A stretch of 64,000 nucleotides of DNA from Mycobacterium sp. 1164985.4 (GCF_001668575.1 NZ_LZMD01000085.1:209908-273907); one strand, 5' to 3'; shown: positions 1 through 8,255, counted from the stretch's first letter. A program made the numbers and translations. The notes: generated by a model from the sequence alone, not told the origin.

Positions 1-742
1 TGGACAGGTCGGGTTCGATGTCCCAGTGCCGCGCGGCCACCGGCCCCGGCGAGACCCGCCACTGGTTGTCGCGGCGGTCGTCGACGTCGACTCCGGCGTC
101 GCGCAGCATCGCGACCGTCATCGCCACATGCGGCGCCGACGGCACGGTCTCGCCGGTGTGCACCACGGTCAGTCCCTCGCGAAAGCTCGCCCCGGACAGC
201 AGCAATCCGGAGACGAACTGCGACGAACCCGACGCGTCGATCTCGACCGTCCCGCCGGAGACCGATCCAGCGCCCCGCACCGCGAAGGGCAGCCCTTTGC
301 CGTCGATGTCGACACCCAGGCCCCGCATCGCATCGAGAAGCGGCGCGATCGGGCGGGCTCGCGCCTGTTCGTCACCGTCGAACGTGACCGTCGCGGTGCC
401 CAGGGCCGCCAGCGGCGGCACGAACCGCAGCACCGTGCCGGCCAGCCCGCAATCGATGCGCGCACCGTCGCGCGGTGCGATCCGCCCGCTCACGCGCAGC
501 TCGTCGGCGTGGCCCTCCACCGTCACGCCGAGCGCCTGCAGCGCGCCGATCATCAGGTCGGTGTCGCGGCTGCGCAGCGCGCCGCGCAGCGACGATTCGC
601 CGTTCGCCGTGGCCAACGCCGCCAGCACCAGCGCCCGATTCGTCTGCGACTTCGAGCCGGGCACGGTGACCGTGGCATGCACCGGCGTCGACGCCGACGG
701 TGCCGGCCAGGCCTGACTTTCTTGGTGTCCGGGGGCGCTCAC
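1..742 (-). CDS. aroA: 3-phosphoshikimate 1-carboxyvinyltransferase (EPSP synthase), 3' part cut by window edge
   Basis: Shikimate-pathway enzyme joining shikimate-3-phosphate and phosphoenolpyruvate to give EPSP; cytosolic. Only the N-terminal 247 codons are present; the C-terminal part lies left of the window. The translation carries the substrate-binding PGSKSQTNRA motif at about residue 25, then LRSRDTDLM and CGLAGTVLRF, all hallmarks of AroA. The chosen start is the GTG at 742-740, preceded by a GGAG-like site; it gives the short N-terminal extension ending in QAWPAP seen in mycobacterial AroA. It is divergent from the SRAP gene with about 44 bp between starts, so the promoters share that gap. 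The M. tuberculosis counterpart is Rv3227, from memory. The protein family is certain; the exact start is less so. Confidence 0.93.
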   Translation of the reverse strand, partial: MSAPGHQESQAWPAPSASTPVHATVTVPGSKSQTNRALVLAALATANGESSLRGALRSRDTDLMIGALQALGVTVEGHADELRVSGRIAPRDGARIDCGLAGTVLRFVPPLAALGTATVTFDGDEQARARPIAPLLDAMRGLGVDIDGKGLPFAVRGAGSVSGGTVEIDASGSSQFVSGLLLSGASFREGLTVVHTGETVPSAPHVAMTVAMLRDAGVDVDDRRDNQWRVSPGPVAARHWDIEPDLS

Positions 743-786
743 CGCTCCATCTTCCCCTGTCGGCTTCGCGTGCCACCATGGGATTC

Positions 787-1557
787 ATGTGCGGACGTTT
801 CGCAGTCACCACCGACCCGGCTCTGTTGGCCGAGAAGATTAAGGCGATCGACGAGACCACGTCGGCCACTTCCGACGGTAAGGACGCCTCGCGGCCCAAC
901 TACAACGTCGCGCCCACCACGACCGTCACCACGGTGGTCAAGCGCCACAGCGAACCCGATGACGACGCCACCCGTCGGCTGCGCTCGATGCGATGGGGTT
1001 TGGTGCCGCCGTGGGCGAAGGCCACGCAGGACGGCAGCCCCGAGACCAAGGGGCCGCTGCTGATCAACGCCCGGTCGGACAAGCTGACCACCTCGCCGGT
1101 GTTCCGCAATCCCGCGAAGGGCAAGCGGTGCCTGGTGCCGATGGACGGCTGGTACGAGTGGCTGAAAAAGGGAGAGGGAAGGGCTCCGAAAATTCCCTTC
1201 TTCATGTACGCCGGCGACGGCGAGCCGCTCTTCATGGCCGGCCTCTGGTCCACGTGGCGACCGAAGGAGGCGCCCAAGGATGCCAAACCGCTGCTCAGTT
1301 GCACGATCATCACCACCGACGCCGCCGGTCCGCTGGCCGAGATCCACGACCGGATGCCGCTGACGATCAGCGAACGCGATTGGGACCGCTGGCTCGATCC
1401 CGACGCTCCGATCGACGAGGGGCTGTTGCGCGGCCACGGTGACCTTGACCGCATCGAGATACGCGAGGTGTCGCGGCTGGTGAACAGCGTGCGCAACAAC
1501 GGCCCCGAGCTGATCGAGCCCGTCGAACCCCAGGCCGAACAAGGCACCCTGCTTTGA
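787..1557 (+). CDS. SRAP-domain (HMCES/YedK) abasic-site DNA-protein crosslink protein
   Basis: Protein of 256 aa. SRAP proteins cap abasic sites in single-stranded DNA by forming a thiazolidine link through their N-terminal cysteine after Met1 is removed. The ATG at 787 puts Cys at position 2 (MCGRF), as the chemistry requires; an in-frame ATG at 778 would bury it, so 787 is preferred. The other family residues are visible: Asn40 in NYNVAPT, Glu124 in GWYEW and the His of EIHDRMP near residue 198. Length is normal. It overlaps the next gene by 4 nt (TTGA), so the two are probably translationally coupled. The M. tuberculosis equivalent is Rv3226c. Confidence 0.93.
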   Translation: MCGRFAVTTDPALLAEKIKAIDETTSATSDGKDASRPNYNVAPTTTVTTVVKRHSEPDDDATRRLRSMRWGLVPPWAKATQDGSPETKGPLLINARSDKLTTSPVFRNPAKGKRCLVPMDGWYEWLKKGEGRAPKIPFFMYAGDGEPLFMAGLWSTWRPKEAPKDAKPLLSCTIITTDAAGPLAEIHDRMPLTISERDWDRWLDPDAPIDEGLLRGHGDLDRIEIREVSRLVNSVRNNGPELIEPVEPQAEQGTLL

Positions 1558-3089
1558 CGCAGCCGGACCCGCCCGGCCCGTTGTCCGATGTCGCGGTCGT
1601 CGACGCGCTGGCCGCCGACCTGCGCAGCGCTGGCTACACCACCGATGGGGTGGCTGCCCTGCTCGGCGCCGACGTCGACGCGGCGTTCGCCAGGGGAGTG
1701 TGGTGGCCGGCGCTGCGGGAAACCGCCCGCGCCCTCGACAGCGGAACTCCGCAGCAGCGGCGCCTGGCGGGGCTGGTGCGCCTGCTGCTGCTCGGCTCCG
1801 ACGAGCCCGCCGAGCACGTCGCCCTGGCGCTGCCTACCGTCGGCGTCGACACATTGGCCGCCGGCGGCGTGGTGGAGGCGACGGCCGAGGGGATGCTGCG
1901 CGCCGCTCTGGACATCCGGCCGCACAGCGACGGCGTCAACGACTTCTTCGTGGTCTCGGACCTGGATGCCGCGATGCGTCCGGGGCCGGTGCGCCGCGAT
2001 CACGTCCTCGGCATCGGCGGCGCGTCGGTCTCGCTGGCTCGAGCCGTGGTGCGCACGCCGGTCGACCGCGCGCTCGACCTCGGCACCGGATGCGGCGTGC
2101 AGGCGCTCCACCTGAACGGTCACTGCGCACAGATCGTGGCCACCGACACCAACGACCGCGCGCTCGCGCTCGCCGCGGCGACCGCGCGGCTCAACGGCAT
2201 GTCCTGGGATCTGCAGCGCGGCAGCCTGTTCGAGCCGGTGGCCGGTGAGCGCTTCGACCTGATCGTGTCCAATCCGCCGTTCGTCGTGGGCGCCGGCGAC
2301 CGCGACTACATCTACCGGGACTCCGGCCTCGCCGGAGACGCCCTGTGCCGCAACCTGATCGAGCAGGTCGGCGCACACCTGGAGCCGGGCGGCACCGCGG
2401 TGGTCATGGCGAACTGGATCGTTCGCGAGGGCGAGGACTGGCGCGACCGGGTGCGCGACTGGCTCGCCGGCACCGGTCTGCATGCCTGGGTGGTGCAGCG
2501 CGAGCTCGCCGATCCGGTCAGCTATGTGTCGCTGTGGACGGCCGACGCCGGCGAGGAACACGAACAGGCCACGCGTCGCGGAGGGCAGTGGCTCGACTGG
2601 TTCACCGAAAAGGGCATCACCGGCATCGGGATGGGCGTGATCGCGGTGCGCGCATCGCGACCCGGTGAGCACCGCCCGCCCGACCACGTCCTCGAGGAGA
2701 TCACCGGATCCGACGAGGCGCCCACCGGCGACGAGGTCGACGCGTTCTTCGCCCGCCGCGCATACCTGCACGACACCAGCGATGACCGGCTGCTGGCCAC
2801 GAGGCTGTCCACCGCGCCGGTGTTCCTCGACGAGCAGTCCCTGCCGGGCCCCGACGGTTGGCAGGTCGTCGGCGCCGCGGTGCGGCGTCCCGGTGGGCCC
2901 GGTGCGGTAATCGGCGTCGACGAAATCGGGCGCGCGCTGTTGGCCGGATGTCGGGGTGAGGTGCCGCTGGGCACGCTGATCGCGATGCTCGCCGCCGCAC
3001 ATGGCGTGGACGCCGACGCGCTGGCGCAGGCCGCGCTTCCGCTCGTCCGGGAGGCGATCGGCCGCGGGATCCTCTATCAGTCCCGCTGA
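1554..3089 (+). CDS. Class I SAM-dependent methyltransferase with NPPF motif (HemK/PrmC-like core)
   Basis: Protein of 511 aa. The central part is a class I methyltransferase: glycine-rich SAM loop DLGTGCGVQ near residue 178 and the catalytic NPPF tetrad near 240. NPPF enzymes methylate planar amide or amino nitrogens, such as glutamine in release factors or exocyclic amines of bases. Long N- and C-terminal domains of about 150 and 200 residues flank the core and show no motif I recognise, so the substrate is open. The start is a TTG at 1554 inside the stop of the SRAP gene; no better start keeps the N-terminus. Operon layout couples it to an abasic-site DNA protein, which makes a nucleic-acid substrate thinkable but unproven. 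Confidence 0.85.
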   Translation: MTQPDPPGPLSDVAVVDALAADLRSAGYTTDGVAALLGADVDAAFARGVWWPALRETARALDSGTPQQRRLAGLVRLLLLGSDEPAEHVALALPTVGVDTLAAGGVVEATAEGMLRAALDIRPHSDGVNDFFVVSDLDAAMRPGPVRRDHVLGIGGASVSLARAVVRTPVDRALDLGTGCGVQALHLNGHCAQIVATDTNDRALALAAATARLNGMSWDLQRGSLFEPVAGERFDLIVSNPPFVVGAGDRDYIYRDSGLAGDALCRNLIEQVGAHLEPGGTAVVMANWIVREGEDWRDRVRDWLAGTGLHAWVVQRELADPVSYVSLWTADAGEEHEQATRRGGQWLDWFTEKGITGIGMGVIAVRASRPGEHRPPDHVLEEITGSDEAPTGDEVDAFFARRAYLHDTSDDRLLATRLSTAPVFLDEQSLPGPDGWQVVGAAVRRPGGPGAVIGVDEIGRALLAGCRGEVPLGTLIAMLAAAHGVDADALAQAALPLVREAIGRGILYQSR

Positions 3090-3092
3090 GCC

Positions 3093-3130
3093 TTGACAGA
3101 GGATTCCTCGGTTCAACTAGAGTAATTCTC
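3093..3130 (+). promoter_or_regulatory. Promoter of the TetR-echA operon, leaderless
   Basis: TTGACA lies at 3093-3098 and TAGAGT (TANNNT) at 3118-3123 with 19 nt between. The GTG start at 3131 follows the -10 box by 7 nt, so transcription is expected to begin at or next to the start codon. The spacer is slightly long. Confidence 0.6.
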
Positions 3131-3724
3131 GTGCCATCGAAGACGCGTCCCGATGCACGGAGCCGGCTACTGGAGGTCGCACGTCGTCGCTTCGCGTCTG
3201 ACGGCGCGCTCTCGGCCACGCTCGACGAGGTCCGGCGTGAAGCCGAGGTGAGCGTCGGTGCGCTGTATCACCATTTCCCCGACAAGCTTTCGCTCGCGAC
3301 CGCGGTATTCGCCCAGTTGCTCGGCGAATACCAGGCCGGGTTCGTGACGATGTTGCGCGGGCACGACACCGCCCAAGGCGGCATCCGCGGCGGGGTCGCC
3401 TATCACCTGCGATGGGTGTCGGCGCACCGCGGCGAGGCTGGCCTGCTGCTCGGGCCGCGACTCGACAGCGCCGAACTACGCGCGCACAACGACGCCTTCT
3501 TCTCCGCGGTCCGCGACTGGTGGCGCCCACACCACCGCTACGGCGCTCTACAACCCATGCAAGCCGGGGTGACGGCGGCGCTGTGGCTCGGCCCCGCGCA
3601 GGAGTACAGCCGGTACTGGGTCGCCGGAGCAGCGAAACGGATACCGCCGGGCACGATTGAGATCTTCGCCGATGCCGCGTGGGCGGCGTTGTGCGCCAAC
3701 GAGATCGAGGAGGTTCGATCATGA
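3131..3724 (+). CDS. TetR/AcrR-family transcriptional regulator
   Basis: Protein of 197 aa, normal TetR length. The N-terminal helix-turn-helix spans about residues 15-55 and ends with the typical ALYHHFPDK recognition-helix signature; the rest is a helical ligand and dimer domain. The start is GTG at 3131, 7 nt after a TAGAGT -10 box, so the mRNA is probably leaderless. Its stop overlaps the ATG of the enoyl-CoA hydratase gene (ATGA), so the pair is one operon and the regulator probably controls itself and the hydratase in response to an acyl or aromatic CoA-type ligand. The ligand is not visible in sequence. Confidence 0.88.
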   Translation: MPSKTRPDARSRLLEVARRRFASDGALSATLDEVRREAEVSVGALYHHFPDKLSLATAVFAQLLGEYQAGFVTMLRGHDTAQGGIRGGVAYHLRWVSAHRGEAGLLLGPRLDSAELRAHNDAFFSAVRDWWRPHHRYGALQPMQAGVTAALWLGPAQEYSRYWVAGAAKRIPPGTIEIFADAAWAALCANEIEEVRS

Positions 3725-4548
3725 CCGATTCGCTGTACCGATCGATGGTGGCCGGCGGTGACGACGCCGACGCTCCGGTGCGGGTACGCGTCGACCACCG
3801 CGGGGACAGGGCCGTGGTCACGCTCGACGAGCCGCGGCGGCTCAACGTGCTGTCCGCCCCGCTGGTGCGACAACTACGGCGCGCGTTGACCGACCTCGAC
3901 GCGGACCCGGACGTGCGCTCGGTGGTGCTCACCGGCGCCGATCCCGGCTTCAGCGCGGGTGGCGACCTGAAGATGATGGACGCGGCGATCGACCAACTCG
4001 GCGCCGACGAGGGCGCGGCCGACATCTGGCGCTGGATCCGGCGCGAATTCGGCGGCATCGCACGGTTGATCGCGGGCTCCGAGATGATCTTCGTCGCGGC
4101 GCTCAACGGCGCGGCGGCGGGCGTCGGGCTGGCCTGGGCGCTGACGTGCGACCTCGTGATCGCCAGCGAGCGCGCCGTCGTCGTGCCCGCATTCGGCAAG
4201 CTCGGGCTGATCCCCGAGGTCGGTACCAGTTGGGCACTGACTCGGCGCCTGGGCTATCAGGGTGCGCTGGCCTACTACCTGCGCGGTGAGCACATCGACG
4301 CGCGCGAGGCGCAGCAGCTGGGCCTCGTGCAGGAGGTCGTCGAGCATGATCGCCTGCTCGCTGCCGCCGATGAGTGGTGCTCGCGGATCTGCGCGATGCC
4401 GCCGCACGCGGTCGCGATGACCAAACCGCTGTTGCGGGCGGCCGCCGACGCCGATTGGGCCGATGCGCTCACTCTGGAGGAGTTCGCCGAACCGTCGTGT
4501 TTCACCACCGCCGCCTTCGCCGGCAGCGTGCGATCGATGCTCTCCTGA
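3721..4548 (+). CDS. Enoyl-CoA hydratase/isomerase (crotonase) family protein
   Basis: Protein of 275 aa with the crotonase fold: VTLDEPRRLNVLS at about residue 38 and the oxyanion-hole segment GFSAGGDLKMMD near 78, then GAAAGVGLAWALTCDLVIAS for the second oxyanion glycine. The EVGTS segment has Glu at the position used for general-acid catalysis; a second catalytic Glu is not obvious, so isomerase or another crotonase activity is possible. Acts on acyl-CoA thioesters in the cytosol. The ATG at 3721 has a strong GAGGAGG site 8 nt upstream and overlaps the TetR stop. One of many echA paralogs in mycobacteria; I cannot assign a number. Confidence 0.88.
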   Translation: MTDSLYRSMVAGGDDADAPVRVRVDHRGDRAVVTLDEPRRLNVLSAPLVRQLRRALTDLDADPDVRSVVLTGADPGFSAGGDLKMMDAAIDQLGADEGAADIWRWIRREFGGIARLIAGSEMIFVAALNGAAAGVGLAWALTCDLVIASERAVVVPAFGKLGLIPEVGTSWALTRRLGYQGALAYYLRGEHIDAREAQQLGLVQEVVEHDRLLAAADEWCSRICAMPPHAVAMTKPLLRAAADADWADALTLEEFAEPSCFTTAAFAGSVRSMLS

Positions 4549-4649
4549 GCACGCCGCGGGGCTCGATACCCGCCTGGAATTCCCGCATTTGCCTGATCAG
4601 CTCGGAATGGGCATTAACATAGTGCGGAAGGTCGAGTCAGGGGGTCGGT

Positions 4650-4871
4650 GTGGTCAGCGCGGTGAAGAAGGTCTTGAGCTTCGAGATGACCGTCGCCGAG
4701 TGGATCGGCACCGGGCTCATCCTCGCCGCACCCTACGTCGTCGTCGGCATCGGCTGGACGGCCCTGCGGCTGGACCGACTCGACGGCAGCGGGCTCACGT
4801 GGCTGCTCCAGTTGATCGGCTCCGTCGCGTTCTGGCCCGCACTCGTCTTCTCGGCGGTGTGCGTCGGATGA
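4650..4871 (+). CDS. Small two-helix membrane protein preceding the MpaB gene
   Basis: Protein of 73 aa with two hydrophobic helices (about residues 16-40 and 47-72). I know no named family. The GTG start at 4650 follows a CAGGGGG site; a TAACAT -10 candidate lies at 4615-4620. Its stop overlaps the MpaB-family start by ATGA. It resembles the 82-aa protein encoded after the MpaB gene: both have a basic N-terminus, then a helix with PY(V/L)(V/L)(V/I)G and Trp, and both end in FWPA followed by Cys. The shared pattern suggests duplicated partners of the enzyme encoded between them. Confidence 0.75.
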   Translation: MVSAVKKVLSFEMTVAEWIGTGLILAAPYVVVGIGWTALRLDRLDGSGLTWLLQLIGSVAFWPALVFSAVCVG

Positions 4872-5731
4872 CGGACCGTTACCGCATCTCCGTCCGGCGC
4901 CGCACCGCCCGGTGGGACCCCGAGGCGGAGGTCACTGCCGCGGAGGCGATGGACTTCTGGGCGTTCGCCGCCGGCGCCGCCAACGTTGTCATGCAGCTGT
5001 CCTGGCCGGAGGTCGGCTACGGCGTTGCGGAGAGCACGGTCGATTCCGGGAACCTGCTCAAGCATCCGTGGAAGCGGGCGCGGACGACGTTCCAGTACCT
5101 CGCTGTGGCGGTGCTCGGGACGCCCGATGACCGCGCGGCGTTCCGCGAGGCCGTCAATACCTCGCACCGGCACGTCAAGTCGACCGACGAGAGCCCGGTG
5201 CGATACAACGCCTTCGACCGTGAGCTGCAGATGTGGGTGGCGGCTTGCCTTTTCGTCGGCCTGGAGGACACCTATCAGCTGCTGCGCGGTGAGATGACAC
5301 CGCAGCAGGCCGAGCAGTTCTATCGCTCCGCGTGGCCGCTGGGCACCACGTTGCAGGTCACCGAGGATCAGTGGCCGCCGACACGCGCCGATTTCGACGA
5401 TTACTGGCGGACCGCGTGCGAACGGGTGAAGATCGACGACCGGGTTCGCGGCTACCTGATGCACATGCTCGACCTTCGCATGATCAATCCGCTGCTGGGA
5501 CTGCCGTTCCGCCCGCTGCTGAAATTCCTGACCGCCGGATTCCTCGCGCCCGTCTTCCGCGAACAGATGGGCCTGCGGTGGAGCGGGTTTAACCAGTTTC
5601 TCTTCGAATCGCTGTTCCTCACAGTCGCTTTCGCCAACCGTTTCCTGCCGGTGTTCATTCGCCAGGGCGGCAGCTATGTGCTGCTCGCCGACGTCCGCCG
5701 TCGGGTCCGCACGCACAAGGCGCTGGTATGA
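4868..5731 (+). CDS. MpaB-family oxygenase (DUF2236)
   Basis: Protein of 287 aa of the MpaB/latex-clearing-protein-related family, whose studied members bind haem b and oxidise hydrophobic substrates. Family features seen: a Trp/Arg-rich start, the KHPWKRARTTFQYL segment near residue 60, NTSHRHVKS (His-rich, near 98), RYNAFDRELQMWVAACLF near 115, and a basic C-terminus after a hydrophobic segment. The ATG at 4868 overlaps the preceding gene by 4 nt and its own stop overlaps the next ATG by 4 nt, so three genes are tightly coupled. Substrate unknown; association with the membrane through the small neighbours is inference. Confidence 0.85.
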   Translation: MTDRYRISVRRRTARWDPEAEVTAAEAMDFWAFAAGAANVVMQLSWPEVGYGVAESTVDSGNLLKHPWKRARTTFQYLAVAVLGTPDDRAAFREAVNTSHRHVKSTDESPVRYNAFDRELQMWVAACLFVGLEDTYQLLRGEMTPQQAEQFYRSAWPLGTTLQVTEDQWPPTRADFDDYWRTACERVKIDDRVRGYLMHMLDLRMINPLLGLPFRPLLKFLTAGFLAPVFREQMGLRWSGFNQFLFESLFLTVAFANRFLPVFIRQGGSYVLLADVRRRVRTHKALV

Positions 5732-5976
5732 ACGCGCTGCGCCGCCTGCTCAGTCGTCGCGTCAGCGTCGAGGCGATGCTCGAGCTCGGCATGTGGCTGG
5801 CCATCCCGTACCTGTTGATCGGTTTGGTGTGGGCGTTCTTCGACGCCGAGCAGGTGCAGCTGATCGACACCGCGTTCCGCACCCGGATCCCGGCGGGTTC
5901 GGACATCGGCGCGTTCATGGCGACGGCGCTGTTCTGGCCGGCCAACCTGGTCGGCTTCGAACTCTGCGTTTCCTGA
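5728..5976 (+). CDS. Small two-helix membrane protein following the MpaB gene
   Basis: Protein of 82 aa with two predicted helices (about 20-38 and 60-80). It is a diverged paralog of the 73-aa protein on the other side of the MpaB gene, sharing the helix ending in PYLLIGLVW and the terminal FWPA...C motif, but it has a longer loop between the helices. The ATG overlaps the MpaB stop (ATGA). No function is known to me; membrane anchoring or electron delivery for the oxygenase is the simplest idea. Confidence 0.75.
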   Translation: MNALRRLLSRRVSVEAMLELGMWLAIPYLLIGLVWAFFDAEQVQLIDTAFRTRIPAGSDIGAFMATALFWPANLVGFELCVS

Positions 5977-6008
5977 CGATCCCTTGACCGCGATGCCACG
6001 ATGAAGCG

Positions 6009-6758
6009 GTGACGGGCCCGATGGACGACGACGCCCTGGCGGGGTACCCCGTCGTCGCCGGTACGGTGCCGCGACCGGTCTTCTCCCAACAACGTTGGTG
6101 CGACCTGACTTTCCTGCACTGGCCGGTGCGCCCGGACACGGTCGCGTCGCTCTACCCGCCGGGCACCCGCCCCGACGTCTTCAGTGACGGGCTCACCTAC
6201 GTCGGACTCGTGCCGTTCCGGATGCGCGGTACGACGCTTGGGCGGACGGTGCCGCTGCCGTACTTCGGCACCTTCGCCGAGACCAACGTCCGGTTGTACT
6301 CGATTGACGAGTCGGGCCGCCACGGCGTGGTGTTCCGTTCGCTGGAGACCGCTCGGTTGGCGGTCGTTCCCACGCTGCGCCTCGCCCTCGGCATCCCCTA
6401 CACCTGGGCGAGGATGCGCATCGACAGGACGGCCGACACCCTCACCTACACCAGCGACCGGCGGTGGCCGCACCGCGGATTGCGCAGCGTCGTCACCGTG
6501 CGCGTCGGCGACGAGGTGACACCGACCCCGCTGGAGGTGTGGCTGACCGCCCGGTGGGGCGCGCACACCCGTAAGGCGGGCCGCACGTGGTGGGTCCCCA
6601 ACGAACATGACCCGTGGCCGTTGTGCGCCGCCGAAATCATCGGCGTGCGCGACGATCTCGTCGCTGCCGCCGGAGTCACCCCTATCGGCCCGATGTTGCG
6701 AGCGCTGTTCACGACGGGCGTGCAGGCGCGGTTCGGGCGCCCGAGCGTCGTCGCCTGA
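6009..6758 (+). CDS. DUF2071 (YqjF-like) family protein
   Basis: Protein of 249 aa of the DUF2071 family, a predicted acetoacetate-decarboxylase-like beta-barrel fold of unknown function. Typical features are the N-terminal QRWCDLTFLHWPV segment with P and V of the family pattern, a middle RTVPLPYFGTFAETNVRLY stretch and the GVVFRSLET motif. The GTG start at 6009 has no clear ribosome site; a CACGAT sequence lies 6 nt upstream and could be the -10 of a leaderless mRNA. It directly abuts the convergent SDR gene (stops at 6758 and 6759). Not part of the M. tuberculosis block as I remember it. Confidence 0.8.
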   Translation: MTGPMDDDALAGYPVVAGTVPRPVFSQQRWCDLTFLHWPVRPDTVASLYPPGTRPDVFSDGLTYVGLVPFRMRGTTLGRTVPLPYFGTFAETNVRLYSIDESGRHGVVFRSLETARLAVVPTLRLALGIPYTWARMRIDRTADTLTYTSDRRWPHRGLRSVVTVRVGDEVTPTPLEVWLTARWGAHTRKAGRTWWVPNEHDPWPLCAAEIIGVRDDLVAAAGVTPIGPMLRALFTTGVQARFGRPSVVA

Positions 6759-7616
6759 CTACGGGCCCGTGTATCCGGGCGGGTTGGGGGTGTCCACCCA
6801 CAGATCGACACCCAGTTCCGCACCGGGAACGCAGTTGTACACCGACAGGTCGGTGACGCCGGAATCCAACAACACGTCCTCGCACAACAGCGACTGTCCG
6901 GTGAACTCGCGCGCGGGCTTGCTGAGGACCTCGTAGGCCGCGTCGGCGTAGACGTCGGGCTTGCGGGCGCGCCCCATTGCCTCGTCGCCACCCAACAGGT
7001 TCTGCACGGCCGCCGTGGCCACCAGCGTGCGCGGCCACAACGTGTTCGAGGCGATGCCGGCGTCGCGCATCTCCTCGGCGATCGCCAACGCGCACAACGA
7101 CATTCCGTACTTGGCCATCATGTAAGCGGTGGGCTTGAGCCACTGAGGTTCCAGGCGCACCGGCGGCGACAGCGTCAGGATGTGCGGGTTCTCCCGGCCC
7201 ATCATGTGTGGGATGCACGCCGCCGATACCGCGTAGGTGCCGCGTACCTGGATGCCGTTCATCAGGTCGAACCGCTTCAGGGGTACGTCGGTGATCGAGC
7301 CGAGGTTGATCGCCGAGGCGTTGTTGACGCAGATGTCGATGCCGCCGAACTGCTCGACGGTCTTGGCGACGGCCGATTCCACCGAGTCGCCGTCGCGGAT
7401 GTCGCCGACGATCGGCAGCGCCTGCCCGCCGGCTTCCTCGAGTTCCTTGGCCGCGGTGTACACCGTGCCCGGCAGTTTGGGGTGGGGCTCGGCCGTTTTC
7501 GCGATCAACGCGATGTTGGCGCCGTCGGCGGCCGCGCGCTTGGCGATCGCCAGGCCGATGCCGCGGCTCGCGCCGGAGATGAACATGGTTTTACCGGACA
7601 ACGCTGCTTGTGCCAT
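6759..7616 (-). CDS. Short-chain dehydrogenase/reductase (HSDL2-like)
   Basis: Protein of 285 aa, classical-type SDR using NAD(P)H. Visible motifs: cofactor loop GASRGIG near residue 16, NNASAI near 95, and the catalytic YMMAK near 160. It keeps the extended C-terminus of the hydroxysteroid-dehydrogenase-like-2 group. The ATG at 7616 is chosen because AGGGTGAG lies just upstream; an in-frame ATG at 7625 is the alternative. The M. tuberculosis counterpart is Rv3224. Substrate unknown; lipids or sterols are plausible from the family. Confidence 0.88.
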   Translation of the reverse strand: MAQAALSGKTMFISGASRGIGLAIAKRAAADGANIALIAKTAEPHPKLPGTVYTAAKELEEAGGQALPIVGDIRDGDSVESAVAKTVEQFGGIDICVNNASAINLGSITDVPLKRFDLMNGIQVRGTYAVSAACIPHMMGRENPHILTLSPPVRLEPQWLKPTAYMMAKYGMSLCALAIAEEMRDAGIASNTLWPRTLVATAAVQNLLGGDEAMGRARKPDVYADAAYEVLSKPAREFTGQSLLCEDVLLDSGVTDLSVYNCVPGAELGVDLWVDTPNPPGYTGP

Positions 7617-7700
7617 GGGTCTCACCCTAGAGCCGCGAAACGGTATTCCAGCAGGGCCCTGCTCGGCTTTTCTCGGCCGGGAAGATGGTTTCGGGGACCG

Positions 7701-8189
7701 TCAGGCGCAGATGTCGGCGGTGACGGCGTCGGTCAACCGGACGAGGTCCTGCGGCGCCACCGCGACGTCCCAGCCGCGTTTGCCTGCACTGCACAGCACC
7801 CGGTCCCAGGCCAGCGCGCTCTCGTCGACGACCGTTGGCAGCGGCGTGCGCTGGCCCAGCGGGGAGATGCCGCCGATCACGTAGCCCGTCGACCGCTCGG
7901 CCGCCGCGCGTTCGGCCATCGTGGCCTTGGGCACGCCAAGGGCGGCCGCGGCCGCCTTGAGCGAGAGCGTGGCCGGCACCGGCAGCACGGCGACGCCGAG
8001 CCCCTTGGGCAGCGTGAGCACCAGCGTCTTGAGGATCTGCCCGGGCTCGACGCCCTCGGACTTCGCGAGCGCGTCCACGGCCTCCTCGCCGAACGACTCG
8101 TTGCGGGGGTCGTGGCGGTACCGCAAGACCTGGTGCGCGACGTCGGCGGCCAGTAGGGCCGCAAGCGCCGGAGTTGCTGCGCGTGGCAC
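7701..8189 (-). CDS. ybaK: Cys-tRNA(Pro)/Cys-tRNA(Cys) deacylase, YbaK/EbsC family
   Basis: Protein of 162 aa. YbaK trans-edits tRNAPro mischarged with cysteine. The sequence is full length and carries GGISPLGQR near residue 105, the conserved GxxSPxG segment of the family, and a lysine in ALGVPKATMA. The start is GTG at 8189 with a TAGGCT -10 box at 8196-8201, 6 nt away, so a leaderless mRNA is likely. As I remember, in M. tuberculosis the corresponding sequence is annotated as two fragments (Rv3224A/B); here the reading frame is intact. It is divergent from sigH. Confidence 0.88.
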   Translation of the reverse strand: MPRAATPALAALLAADVAHQVLRYRHDPRNESFGEEAVDALAKSEGVEPGQILKTLVLTLPKGLGVAVLPVPATLSLKAAAAALGVPKATMAERAAAERSTGYVIGGISPLGQRTPLPTVVDESALAWDRVLCSAGKRGWDVAVAPQDLVRLTDAVTADICA

Positions 8190-8227
8190 CGCGTCAGCCT
8201 AGTGCGATGCGCGTACGTCGCGATCCG

Positions 8228-8255
8228 GGGAACAACCGGGGCCCGCGCCGCTGTT
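8228..8255 (+). promoter_or_regulatory. Candidate SigH-dependent (autoregulatory) promoter of sigH
   Basis: GGGAACA at 8228-8234 and GTT at 8253-8255 fit the SigH consensus SGGAAYA-N(16-20)-SGTT with normal spacing; only the base before GTT (T instead of C/G) deviates. Transcription should start near 8261-8263. The sigH frame is closed by a TGA at 8258-8260 and open from there on, so this transcript includes an in-frame extension of the gene. Confidence 0.65.

Noticed and set aside
900..3116. Long minus-strand open frame (738 codons) opposite the SRAP and methyltransferase genes
   Set aside because: It lies antisense to two genes with clear motifs, has no recognisable domains and owes its length to high GC.
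4650..4871. Small membrane protein as a toxin of a toxin-antitoxin pair
   Set aside because: It is coupled to an oxygenase gene and has a paralog on the other side; no antitoxin-like partner.
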